A stretch of 35,235 nt of DNA from Oscillospiraceae bacterium (lineage in GTDB: Bacteria; Bacillota_A; Clostridia; Oscillospirales; Oscillospiraceae), in assembly GCA_902786615.1 (NCBI GenBank), contig CADADE010000022.1, forward strand, positions 1 to 35,235, in the 5' to 3' direction. Shown here piece by piece: positions 16,189 to 24,574 of this stretch. Position 1 is the stretch's first letter. Each line of letters starts with the position of its first letter. The notes below the pieces were generated by a model, which had not been told where the DNA came from, did no database searches, and was given only the letters and a program-made list of their open reading frames with translations. Made by a program: the position numbers and the translations under genes.

Positions 16189-19100
16189 GACCCCTGATGC
16201 TGGAAATGACCGCCTTCGGCTCCTACGCCGGGACGACCGTGCTGCCCTTTGCCGATCTGCGGCAGGGGCTGTATCTTGTGACCGGGGACACCGGCGCCGG
16301 GAAGACCACGATTTTCGACGCCATCATTTTCGCTCTGTACGGCGTCGCCAGCGGCAATGACCGCAGCCCCGACATGCTCCACTGCGACCATGTCCCCAGG
16401 TCCCGCGACACGGTGGTGCGTCTGCGCTTCAGCCAGGGCGGGAAGGAATACACCGTCGAGCGCAGCATTCACTTCACGAAAAAGCGCGGTGCGGACAATG
16501 TGTACGGCGACGCGAAAATCAGCGCCGTGCTCACAGAGCCCGAGACCGTGATCGAGGGCGCGTCCAGGGTCAGCGCCCGGTGTGAGGAGCTTTTGGGCCT
16601 CAATGCCGAGCAGTTTCGGAAAATCATCATGCTGGCCCAGGGAGAGTTCCGGGAATTTCTCAAAGCCGACAGCGACAAGAAAAACGAGATCCTAGGCAAG
16701 CTTTTTGACAGCGCGCCCTATGTCTGGTATCAGACGCTCCTGGCGGGCGCGCGCGATCAGCTGAGGGCGCAGCGCGGGGAGCAGCGGGAGAATCTTCGCA
16801 CGCTCTTGCAGAACACGCTTCGTCTGCCCGATGACCAGACCCGGGAGGATGCCGCGCAGTTTCTGCCCGAGCATCCCGAGCTTCTTGAAAACCTGCGCCG
16901 CCTTACGGAGTCAGACCGTGCGGCGCTGGAGCGGCTCCGGTGCGCGCGCGACGGACTGAGTCGGCAGATTGCGGATCTGAACGCAAAAAAGGGCGCCGCA
17001 GCAGCCGACAACCGGCAGCTTGACGAACTTGCCGCGCTGTGTCGGACATTGGAGGCGCTGGAAGCGCAGGGGCCGGACATGGCGCGGCGGCGGCAGGCGT
17101 ATGCGCTTGCGGAGAAAGCCGTCCACAAGGTAAGACCCGTTCTGGAACAGGCAGAAAAAGCGCGGGCAGCGCACGCATCCGCCTGCTCGGAAATCGAAGC
17201 GCTGAAAAAAGAGCTTGCCGTATTGGAAGCCGCGGCGCAGACGGCGGACGCCGCCGTCCGGGACGATACGCGGCTCGTGGAAGAAATCGCCGCCCTCGCC
17301 GCCGCTATTCACAGTATTGAGGAACAGCTTCCGCGCTATAACGATTTAACGCTGCGCGATGCGGAAAAGCGCGCCGCGGAGGCATCTGAAAAAGAGACCG
17401 CGGCCAGGCAGATCTCGGAGCAGAAAACGCTCGACGCGCTCGGCGCGGCGCTGGAAGCCCTGCGGGAAGAGCTCATCAATCTTGAGGGCGCCGACGCGGA
17501 GGTCAAGGAGGCCGAACACCGGGACGAGCGCGCGCAGGAGCGCCTTGCGGCGCTGGACGGGGAAAACGGTGTCCGGGAGGAAACGGCTTCGATCCTTCAG
17601 CAGCAGCAGATGCTGCTCAAACGCCAGACGCGCCTGGAAGCGTTGACCCGCGAAGCCCTGGACGCCGAGGCGGCGTATTCCGACCTCTACCGCCGCTTTA
17701 TTGCCGGACAGGCCGGACTTCTCGCCGGGGATCTCCGGCAGCGGCTGATTGAGGACGGCAAGGCGCGCTGTCCCGTCTGCCGCAGTAGCCTGAACCGGGC
17801 GCATATTCCGCAGCTCGCCGTGACGGGCGGCGAGACCCCGGATCAGGCAGAAGTGGACAACGCCAAGGCGGCCCGCGACCGCGCGGAAAAACAGCGCAGC
17901 GAAGAGCAGACACAGCTTGCCGCGCTTGTCACGCACATCGACGCGCGAAAGACGGCGCTGCTGGAGAAGGCGTTTCCCCTTCTCCCGGACTGCGCCGGCT
18001 GGGAGACGCTCTGCGCCGCGGGCTACCTGCCCGCCGCCGTTGCAAAGGCGGAAGAGCAAAAACGCGAGACGGAAGCCGCCCTCGCCAAAGCCCTTGCCCG
18101 GCAGAAGCGGCGGCAGCACTGCAAGACGCAGCAGCCGGAAAAGGAGGCGCTGCAAAAGGCGGCGCTGGCGCGGCTGGAAGCGCTGGACAAAAAAGCGCAG
18201 GAGCAGCACACCGCCGTCAGGACTGCCGAGGCTGCGATCGCGGAACTGAAAAAGCAGCTTCGCTTTTCCGACAGCAAAAGCGCGAAGGCCGAGAAACAGG
18301 CGCTGGAAGGAAAGCGGCGGGCGCTGGAAGCACAGGCGCAGGCGCACCGCGCGGCGCTTGAGGAAGCGAGCAAAAAGCTGGACACCGCCCGCGGCAGCCT
18401 GGCAGAAAAGGAAGCTGCCGCCGAAAAGCAGCGCGCCGAGTCGGATGCGGCGGAGACCTTGCTTGCCGATACGCTCTCTATAACCGGCTTCGAGAACCTT
18501 GACGTGCTTTCCCGCGCCCTCTCGCCCATCGGCGGGGAAGACGCGGAAGAATGGCTCCTGGCCGAGCAGAAGGCTTTCACCAGCTATGACGAAGCGCTTC
18601 GACACACGCGCGATCAGCGCGAAAAGCTGGAAGCGCAGACCGCCGGAAAGCAGCCCACCGACCTCAGCGCGCTGGAAGAAGCCCTGACGGAGCTGGGAAA
18701 CCGGTACCGCGCGGCAAACGACGCCTGCGCCGGGCAGGAAAATCTTCTGCAAAACCACGCCGACGTCCTCACGCGGGCGGTGAAGCTGAAAAGTGCCCTC
18801 GCCGTAAGCGAGAGCGCGTGGGCAAGGCTGGACAGGCTTGCCTCGCTTGCCGTGGGCGCGAGCGGCGAGGGCGGCAAGCTGAGCTTTGACCGCTATGTGA
18901 TGGGCGCAGTGTTCCGGGAGATTTTGGACATGTCCAACCGCCGCATGGAGCTCATGAGCGGCGGGCGCTATGAGCTGGTGCACAAGACCGGCGCGGACCG
19001 GAAAAACGCAAAGGCGGGGCTGGAAATCGAAGTGCTGGACAACAGCACCGGCCAGCAGCGCCCCTCCGGCTCTCTCTCCGGGGGCGAGGCCTTCTTCACC

Positions 19101-19367
19101 TCGCTTGCCCTGGCGCTGGGCCTTTCCGACGTGGTGCGCAGCCACGCGGGCGGGCGGCAGATGGAGGCCCTGTTCATCGACGAAGGTTTCGGCACCCTCT
19201 CGGACGACGTGCTGGACAGGGCGCTGGACGTTTTGGGTCAGCTCACCGAGGGCAATCGTCTTGTCGGCATCATCTCTCATGTGGACAAGCTCAGCGAGAG
19301 CATTCCCCAGAAGATCCGCGTCCGCAGCGGCGAAAAGGGCAGCACGCTTTCGCTCGAAGTGCCGTGA
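16185..19367 (+). CDS. sbcC: Exonuclease SbcCD, ATPase subunit SbcC
   Basis: A 1060-residue SMC/Rad50-like ATPase. Walker A is GDTGAGKT (from Gly34). A long Ala/Glu/Lys/Arg-rich antiparallel coiled coil occupies roughly 200-870. At its tip is the zinc hook CPVC (Cys529, Cys532), which joins two complexes. The ABC signature LSGGE starts at Leu964, and Walker B LFIDEGFG has Asp999 and Glu1000. All key residues are intact. It drives the SbcD nuclease, opening and scanning DNA ends and hairpins. The start overlaps the sbcD stop. No clear terminator follows; the rpiB promoter begins 16 bases after the stop, so some read-through into rpiB is likely. Confidence 0.96.
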   Translation: MRPLMLEMTAFGSYAGTTVLPFADLRQGLYLVTGDTGAGKTTIFDAIIFALYGVASGNDRSPDMLHCDHVPRSRDTVVRLRFSQGGKEYTVERSIHFTKKRGADNVYGDAKISAVLTEPETVIEGASRVSARCEELLGLNAEQFRKIIMLAQGEFREFLKADSDKKNEILGKLFDSAPYVWYQTLLAGARDQLRAQRGEQRENLRTLLQNTLRLPDDQTREDAAQFLPEHPELLENLRRLTESDRAALERLRCARDGLSRQIADLNAKKGAAAADNRQLDELAALCRTLEALEAQGPDMARRRQAYALAEKAVHKVRPVLEQAEKARAAHASACSEIEALKKELAVLEAAAQTADAAVRDDTRLVEEIAALAAAIHSIEEQLPRYNDLTLRDAEKRAAEASEKETAARQISEQKTLDALGAALEALREELINLEGADAEVKEAEHRDERAQERLAALDGENGVREETASILQQQQMLLKRQTRLEALTREALDAEAAYSDLYRRFIAGQAGLLAGDLRQRLIEDGKARCPVCRSSLNRAHIPQLAVTGGETPDQAEVDNAKAARDRAEKQRSEEQTQLAALVTHIDARKTALLEKAFPLLPDCAGWETLCAAGYLPAAVAKAEEQKRETEAALAKALARQKRRQHCKTQQPEKEALQKAALARLEALDKKAQEQHTAVRTAEAAIAELKKQLRFSDSKSAKAEKQALEGKRRALEAQAQAHRAALEEASKKLDTARGSLAEKEAAAEKQRAESDAAETLLADTLSITGFENLDVLSRALSPIGGEDAEEWLLAEQKAFTSYDEALRHTRDQREKLEAQTAGKQPTDLSALEEALTELGNRYRAANDACAGQENLLQNHADVLTRAVKLKSALAVSESAWARLDRLASLAVGASGEGGKLSFDRYVMGAVFREILDMSNRRMELMSGGRYELVHKTGADRKNAKAGLEIEVLDNSTGQQRPSGSLSGGEAFFTSLALALGLSDVVRSHAGGRQMEALFIDEGFGTLSDDVLDRALDVLGQLTEGNRLVGIISHVDKLSESIPQKIRVRSGEKGSTLSLEVP

Positions 19368-19383
19368 CAGGAGCGCGTAATGC

Positions 19384-19412
19384 TTGAATGTTCCCGGCCT
19401 GTGTGGTAAAAT
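19384..19412 (+). promoter_or_regulatory. Promoter of rpiB
   Basis: TTGAAT (19384-19389), a 17-base spacer and TAAAAT (19407-19412), then AAGGAG at 19442-19447 before the rpiB ATG. Confidence 0.65.
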
Positions 19413-19454
19413 ATACGATTGAATACAGAAATACTCGACACAAGGAGAAAAGCT

Positions 19455-19883
19455 ATGATTGCTATCGGCAGTGACCACGGCGGATTTGAACTGAAAAACA
19501 CGCTTATGAAGCATCTGGAGCAGCGCGGATTTGCGTATAAAGACTTCGGCACCTATTCCGAGGCGTCCTGCGACTATCCCGCCTATGCCAAGGCGGTCGC
19601 CAACGCGGTGGCCTCCGGCGAGTGTGAGCGCGGCATCCTCATCTGCGGCACCGGCATCGGTGTTTCCATCACGGCCAACAAGGTTCCCGGCATCCGTGCC
19701 GCTCTCTGCGGCGACTGCTTCAGCGCCGAGGCGACCCGTCAGCATAATGACGCCAACATCCTCTGCATGGGCGCGCGCGTGGTGGGCGCGGGGCTTGCCC
19801 TCAAAATCGCCGACGCCTTTCTCGATACCCCCTTCTCCAACGACCCGCGGCATATCCGCCGCATCTCCCAGATAGAGGGCTGA
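19455..19883 (+). CDS. rpiB: Ribose-5-phosphate isomerase B (RpiB/LacAB family)
   Basis: A 142-residue enzyme interconverting ribose-5-phosphate and ribulose-5-phosphate in the pentose phosphate pathway. The family signatures are present: IGSDHGG (Asp7, His8) at the N-terminus, the catalytic cysteine in ILICGTGIG (Cys64), and the RQHNDAN segment with His97. Length matches the family. The ATG at 19455 follows AAGGAG with 7 bases of spacing; an in-frame start at 19419 would add residues with no family counterpart. The next gene starts 4 bases after the stop, so they form a two-gene unit. Some RpiB-family members act on allose or galactose phosphates, and that alternative cannot be excluded. Confidence 0.93.
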   Translation: MIAIGSDHGGFELKNTLMKHLEQRGFAYKDFGTYSEASCDYPAYAKAVANAVASGECERGILICGTGIGVSITANKVPGIRAALCGDCFSAEATRQHNDANILCMGARVVGAGLALKIADAFLDTPFSNDPRHIRRISQIEG

Positions 19884-19887
19884 TTCC

Positions 19888-21012
19888 TTGGCGCGCATAC
19901 AGGAATTCTATAAGGGAAAGCGCAAACGGCGAAACTATGCCTTTGTGCCTTTCCTCGTGCTGCTGGCGCTGTTTTCGGTGATGCTGGTGCTCTTCTATGG
20001 GATGCAGAAATACGCCGTCATCTCCAAGGACGGGGTCAAGATCGAGCTGCCCATCCTGAACGAAGGGAATACCGTCGCCATGGACAGCGAGGGTCATGCG
20101 ATCCGCCGCTTTGAGCCGGTCAGCGTGCCGCTGATCTTTGACGAATACGATTTCAGCTACGTGAAGTCCAACGCCGGGAAGAACTCGCCCCCGGTGCGCG
20201 GGATCTTCATTCCGGCGGTCAACGTGAACCCCAGCAAGATCATCGAATACGCCGCCCGTCTCGTGGCGGGCAACGCGCTGGTGCTGGAGATGAAGCCGCG
20301 CAGCGGCGAGTGCCTGTGGCAGTCCCAGTCCCGGATGGCGCTGGCCTACTCGCTCACACAGGAAAACGAGCTGACCGCCGCCATGCCGGAAATCATCGAA
20401 AAGCTCAAGTCCCAGAATATTTATCTCGTCGCGCAGATCAGCTGCTGTATCGACGAGCTGCTGCCCACACGCACCACCGCCTACTGCATCCACACGGAGA
20501 CCGGCCAGAACTACACGGACGGACTGGGCACCTGGCTTGACGCCTATAACCTCGATCTGAGGACCTGGATTGCGGAGATGGTGCAGGAGCTCTACGACCT
20601 CGGCTTTGACGAGGTCGTGCTGGCGGATGTGGCCCATCCCTCGTTGGCGGAGCCGATCCCCCTGAGCTATACGCGCGAGATCTCCACAAACCGCAGCACC
20701 GTCGCCGCGGTATGCGGTCTGGCTGCCGGCGTGGCCGACAAGCTGCGGGATCGGGAAAAGGTGCTTTCCATCTACTGCAACACCCGTGAGGCCCTGGTGC
20801 GCGATGACTTCACCACCGGGCAGAACGCGGTGCTGTTCATGCAGCTCTATGATCGGGTGTATCTCGAGACCGACAAGTTTACCTACGAATACAACGTCGG
20901 GGACATTCAGAGCAGCGTGCGCGTCGGCAATGTCTACGACCGGCTGGTGCCCGTGGTTGTAAACTACATCCCCGAGAACACAAGCTGGGTCCTGGTGGAC
21001 GGCCCGGACTGA
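19888..21012 (+). CDS. Membrane-anchored DUF4015-like (glycoside hydrolase-like TIM-barrel) protein
   Basis: A 374-residue protein with a basic N-terminus (GKRKRRNY) and one membrane anchor (about 18-40), the rest predicted outside. The domain follows the order seen in DUF4015/GH-like barrels. RGIFIPAVNV corresponds to the usual first strand, NALVLEMKPRSG stands in place of a DVKD-type strand, and YLVAQISC is followed by WLDAYNLDLRTWIAEMVQELYDLGFDEVVLADVAHP, aligning with the usual GFDEIQFDYVRFP. The acidic/arginine pattern of that last motif is altered (LADVAHP), so catalytic activity is doubtful. The start is TTG at 19888, with GAGGG upstream inside the end of rpiB; no ATG or GTG lies near it. 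Family placement is by motif order, so moderate confidence. Confidence 0.8.
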   Translation: MARIQEFYKGKRKRRNYAFVPFLVLLALFSVMLVLFYGMQKYAVISKDGVKIELPILNEGNTVAMDSEGHAIRRFEPVSVPLIFDEYDFSYVKSNAGKNSPPVRGIFIPAVNVNPSKIIEYAARLVAGNALVLEMKPRSGECLWQSQSRMALAYSLTQENELTAAMPEIIEKLKSQNIYLVAQISCCIDELLPTRTTAYCIHTETGQNYTDGLGTWLDAYNLDLRTWIAEMVQELYDLGFDEVVLADVAHPSLAEPIPLSYTREISTNRSTVAAVCGLAAGVADKLRDREKVLSIYCNTREALVRDDFTTGQNAVLFMQLYDRVYLETDKFTYEYNVGDIQSSVRVGNVYDRLVPVVVNYIPENTSWVLVDGPD

Positions 21013-21019
21013 TACGCAA

Positions 21020-21061
21020 AAGCAATCAGGCAAATCCGCATGCGGATTTGCCTGATTGCTT
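21020..21061. terminator. 42-base perfect palindrome between convergent genes (bidirectional terminator)
   Basis: Bases 21020-21040 are the exact reverse complement of 21041-21061, with no spacer (centre GCATGC). It lies 8 bases after the DUF4015-like stop and 6 bases beyond the stop of the minus-strand HAD gene, so it can act for both. The U runs are short on either side (TTTT at 21064-21067; TTTT on the minus strand), so termination relies mainly on the long stem. Confidence 0.75.
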
Positions 21062-21066
21062 CTGTT

Positions 21067-21717
21067 TTATCCCAGCCATGCGGCCAGCTCGCCCACCTTC
21101 TTAAAGTACAGGGGGCAGTTGCGGCGCATGAAGCTTTCGATCTCCGGGATTTCGTAAGCCCAGCCGACAGCGGCAAAGTCCACGCCGACGGCGGCGGCCA
21201 TGTCATAGCCGGGCTTCAGATCGTCGATCATGAGAAGCTCCTTCGGCTCCAGCGCAAAGCGCGCCATGATGTCCTCCAGCGGGAAGGGGTGCGGCTTGCG
21301 CTGCGCCTCCGGGCGCTCCCAGCCGTAAACCGCGTCCGGCTCCGGAAGACCGTTTGCCCGATAGTCCCGGCGGATGTTGTAGTCGAAGGAGTGGGACACG
21401 ACGCACACAAGCCCGCCCTCGCGCTTCTGCCGCTCCATGATCTCCCGGATGCCGGGATAGGCTGTCGGGATGTGGTCTTTCACATAGCGCTGCCAATAGC
21501 GGGCCTCGTGATTGAGATCCTCGTCCGTCATACCGTAGCGCTCGCGGCACATGGGGACGAATCCGGGGTCAAAGTTCAGGAGAAAATAGTCCTCCAGGCT
21601 TATGGTCTCGCCGGGATAAAACTCCCGGAGGTACTCCGCAAAGCAGGGATGGTGAATCGTGGCGGTGGAATTGACCACCGTATCGTCATGGTCAAAGACC
21701 AGGCATTTGTATTTCAT
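21067..21717 (-). CDS. HAD-superfamily hydrolase, subfamily IA
   Basis: A 216-residue haloacid dehalogenase-type phosphatase. Motif I is DHDDT (Asp9 nucleophile, Asp11), motif II is the serine of VVSHS (Ser108), motif III is the lysine of RKPHP (Lys141), and motif IV is IDDLKPG (Asp165, Asp166). The cap inserted after motif I (about 17-85) is helical, as in phosphoglycolate phosphatase/beta-phosphoglucomutase-like members. Substrate cannot be predicted; candidates are small phosphorylated metabolites. GGAGAG precedes the ATG, and the gene has its own promoter. It is monocistronic, lying between two terminators. Confidence 0.9.
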   Translation of the reverse strand: MKYKCLVFDHDDTVVNSTATIHHPCFAEYLREFYPGETISLEDYFLLNFDPGFVPMCRERYGMTDEDLNHEARYWQRYVKDHIPTAYPGIREIMERQKREGGLVCVVSHSFDYNIRRDYRANGLPEPDAVYGWERPEAQRKPHPFPLEDIMARFALEPKELLMIDDLKPGYDMAAAVGVDFAAVGWAYEIPEIESFMRRNCPLYFKKVGELAAWLG

Positions 21718-21742
21718 AGTCGCTCTCCGTTCTGTTTTTGAC

Positions 21743-21770
21743 AGTATAACACAAAACGGAGCATATGCAA
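21743..21770 (-). promoter_or_regulatory. Promoter of the HAD hydrolase gene
   Basis: On the minus strand TTGCAT (21765-21770), a 16-base spacer and TATACT (21743-21748), with an upstream TG giving an extended -10. It abuts the terminator of the upstream minus-strand gene. Confidence 0.6.
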
Positions 21771-21771
21771 G

Positions 21772-21797
21772 AAAAAGCCGCCCGGAGGCGGCTTTTT
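21772..21797 (-). terminator. Terminator of the DUF4349 lipoprotein gene
   Basis: AAAAAGCCGCC-loop-GGCGGCTTTTT; the 6-bp GC core (21777-21782 with 21787-21792) encloses a 4-base loop and is flanked by A5/T5. It lies 3 bases after the stop codon. The symmetric A/T tracts make it potentially bidirectional. Confidence 0.85.
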
Positions 21798-21800
21798 GCG

Positions 21801-22844
21801 TTACTTCTTCTCTTCTTCGATTTTGGCGTCCTGAATGGCTTCGCCCTTCTTTGCACTCTTTTTCGCGCTTCGGGCTTCGCGGCGGGCCTTGATACCGCCG
21901 AAGAGCTTCTTCAGCAGCGGCCGGAACACGAAGAACAGCGCCGCCAGGATCACAAGCGTCGGGATCGAGGAGACCAGGAAGACCAGCAGATCCTTGAAGA
22001 ACTGTCCCGCGTTTCTCATAGCGTCGGTAAAGGCGCGCCAGAGCTCCTCACCATAGGTGATTTTTGTGACCTTCTCGGGCGTGTAGACCTGCACCTCTTT
22101 CACCGTGAGGTTCAGCGTGCTGTAGGAGACGCGGCGGTCCCAGTTGTTGAGACTCGTCTGCTGGGCGTCGATGCGGTAGCGCACATCGGTAAGCTTGTCC
22201 TCGATGGTGATGATATCCTCCACGGTCTCGGCGATCTCCATCATCTCCAGAAGCCGCTTCTCCTGCGCCTGCAGGGCCTTCAGGCGGGCCTGCACGTCAT
22301 AATACTGGGCCGTGACGTTCTCGGTATAAGTATAGGTATAGGGGACGTTGCCGAAGGTGGAGAGATTCGACATAATGCCGGCAAATTTCTCACTGGGGAT
22401 GCGCAGGGTATAGGTGGCGCTGCGGCGGGAGGTATAGCCGCGGGCGCTGTCATAATAGTTGCTGCCGTTGACAGAGCTGGACTCGATAAAGCCGCCCTCT
22501 TTTTCGATCATCGCCTCCAGAGCCGCGATGCTCTTTTCAAACTCGGTAGTCTCGATGGTGGCGTCGCCGGAATAGATGATCTTTTCCGGGTTTTCCTCAG
22601 GCGCTTTCTCTTCGCCGCCCACCGTGCTCTCGGTCTTGGCGGAGGCCATCATGCCGAAGCCGCCGTCTTCAAAGGCCATGTCATAGGCGGCGTTCATCAT
22701 CATGGGGGCGGGCTCCGGCATATAGCCGGACGCAGCGCTGCTCTGTTCACGCATGGAAGGGCTGCTGCTTGACGCGCCGCAGCCGCACAGCGACAGGCTC
22801 AGGACCAGGGCAAGCAGAAGTGCGCAGGTTCTTCTCGTTTTCAT
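21801..22844 (-). CDS. DUF4349-family lipoprotein
   Basis: A 347-residue predicted lipoprotein. The signal sequence MKTRRTCALLLALVLSLS ends in a lipobox LCGC, with the lipidated cysteine at Cys22. A low-complexity Ser/Met/Glu-rich linker follows. The conserved DUF4349 core covers KIIYSGDATIETTEFEKS, RIPSEKFAGIM, a helical hairpin (YYDVQARLKALQAQEKRLLEM) and VSYSTLNLTV. A C-terminal membrane segment (LLVFLVSSIPTLVILAALFFVF) and a Lys/Glu-rich tail complete it. The protein is thus tethered at both ends, facing outward. Function of the family is unknown. The ATG at 22844 is chosen because GGAGG lies 8 bases upstream; an in-frame ATG at 22868 would place eight charged residues before the signal peptide. 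Confidence 0.9.
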   Translation of the reverse strand: MKTRRTCALLLALVLSLSLCGCGASSSSPSMREQSSAASGYMPEPAPMMMNAAYDMAFEDGGFGMMASAKTESTVGGEEKAPEENPEKIIYSGDATIETTEFEKSIAALEAMIEKEGGFIESSSVNGSNYYDSARGYTSRRSATYTLRIPSEKFAGIMSNLSTFGNVPYTYTYTENVTAQYYDVQARLKALQAQEKRLLEMMEIAETVEDIITIEDKLTDVRYRIDAQQTSLNNWDRRVSYSTLNLTVKEVQVYTPEKVTKITYGEELWRAFTDAMRNAGQFFKDLLVFLVSSIPTLVILAALFFVFRPLLKKLFGGIKARREARSAKKSAKKGEAIQDAKIEEEKK

Positions 22845-22954
22845 GATTTCGTCCTCCGTTCTATTCATCTATGCATACAAATATCATGCTCTTCGTTTGA
22901 TAGGACGGGGCAAGGGCCGAAATGTTCCCGCCTTCAAGCGAAAAATTCATCTGT

Positions 22955-22983
22955 ATTCTAATATAGAATACTTCTCTTCGCAA
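22955..22983 (-). promoter_or_regulatory. Possible promoter of the DUF4349 lipoprotein gene
   Basis: Minus strand TTGCGA (22978-22983), 17 bases, TAGAAT (22955-22960). The -10 lies inside the inverted repeat 22953-22971, which could be an operator. The boxes are only moderately close to consensus. Confidence 0.4.
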
Positions 22984-23054
22984 GCATGCGGCGCTGTATT
23001 TCCCCTGAAAACGCACAAAAAGGGCGTGAGGGTTTCTTCCAGGTATGGGCAGTT

Positions 23055-23068
23055 TGAATGAAAATACA
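23055..23068 (+). promoter_or_regulatory. Candidate ARG box (ArgR/AhrC operator) upstream of argG
   Basis: TGAATGAAAATACA matches the ARG-box consensus TGAAT-WWWW-ATTCA at 12 of 14 positions. It ends 19 bases before the argG -35 box. The position upstream of an arginine operon supports repression or control by an ArgR/AhrC regulator, whose gene is not in the window. Only one good site was seen; ARG boxes usually come in pairs. Confidence 0.45.
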
Positions 23069-23087
23069 GCCGAGGGCGCATCCAGGC

Positions 23088-23116
23088 TTGACTTTCCGCG
23101 AATCAAAGAGTATAAA
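23088..23116 (+). promoter_or_regulatory. Promoter of the argG-argH-transporter-argF-carAB operon
   Basis: TTGACT (23088-23093), a 17-base spacer and TATAAA (23111-23116), giving a leader of about 40 bases. A small inverted repeat GTATA-AA-TATAC overlaps the -10. CGGAGG at 23146-23151 is the argG ribosome binding site. Confidence 0.75.
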
Positions 23117-23159
23117 TATACACATCAAACGAATATAACTCACTTCGGAGGACTCTAAA

Positions 23160-24380
<1,221 letters not shown>

Positions 24381-24560
24381 GTCCCTTGCCTCCCCCAGCT
24401 GCTTGCAGCGATTGGGGGAGGGGGACCGCTTCAGCGGTGGAAGGAGTCTGACGGAGACAGCCTCGGAGCGAGTCTTCTGTAAGACGCGCAACTCCCTCAG
24501 TCACAATGCTTGCGTGAGACGCATTGTGACAGCTCCCTCAGAGAGGGAGCCTGTAAGGAA
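24381..24560. repeat. Composite palindromic intergenic repeat (MITE/REP-like) between argG and argH
   Basis: The gap holds a chain of hairpins. They are CCTCCCCCA/TGGGGGAGG (24389-24421) with an inner GCTGC/GCAGC, ACCGC-TTCA-GCGGT (24425-24438), GTCACAATGC/GCATTGTGAC (24500-24530, 10 bp perfect) and GCTCCCTC-AGA-GAGGGAGC (24532-24550). The ends are roughly inverted: TCCCTTGCCTCCC on the left, and the complement of the right end reads TTCCTTACAGGCTCCC. ACTCCCTCAGTC and GCTCCCTCAGAG are near-direct copies. I recall CTCCCTCAG...CTGAGGGAG-type repeats scattered through Oscillospiraceae genomes, but this is memory, not a search. No reading frame is evident. In the mRNA it would be a highly structured spacer before the argH ribosome binding site. 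Confidence 0.75.
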
Positions 24561-24574
24561 AGGAACTATCTGAA

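Larger units (their letters stand above)
22845..23159. other. Divergent intergenic region between DUF4349 gene and argG
   Basis: 315 bases without a convincing gene. It contains, from left to right, the lipoprotein leader, a 7-bp inverted repeat GTATTCT-AATAT-AGAATAC (22953-22971) overlapping a possible minus-strand promoter, a GC-richer middle with no feature I can name, an ARG-box-like site, and the argG promoter. Base composition is more AT-rich than the flanking genes, as expected of a control region. I see no T-box or recognisable riboswitch. Confidence 0.7.

Noticed and set aside
17346..19898. Minus-strand open frame of 850 codons opposite sbcC and rpiB
   Set aside because: It arises from the GC-biased coiled-coil codons of sbcC; there is no motif and no start signal.
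22753..23061. Small plus-strand open frame of 102 codons in the DUF4349/argG intergenic region
   Set aside because: It begins inside the lipoprotein signal sequence on the opposite strand, has no ribosome binding site and crosses the control region.
23117..23159. T-box or riboswitch in the argG leader
   Set aside because: The leader is only about 40 bases and has no stem array or T-box core; regulation by a DNA-binding protein fits better.
24381..24560. CRISPR array or phage attachment site in the argG-argH gap
   Set aside because: There are inverted hairpins of different sequence and no regularly spaced direct repeats with unique spacers; there is also no recombinase or tRNA nearby.
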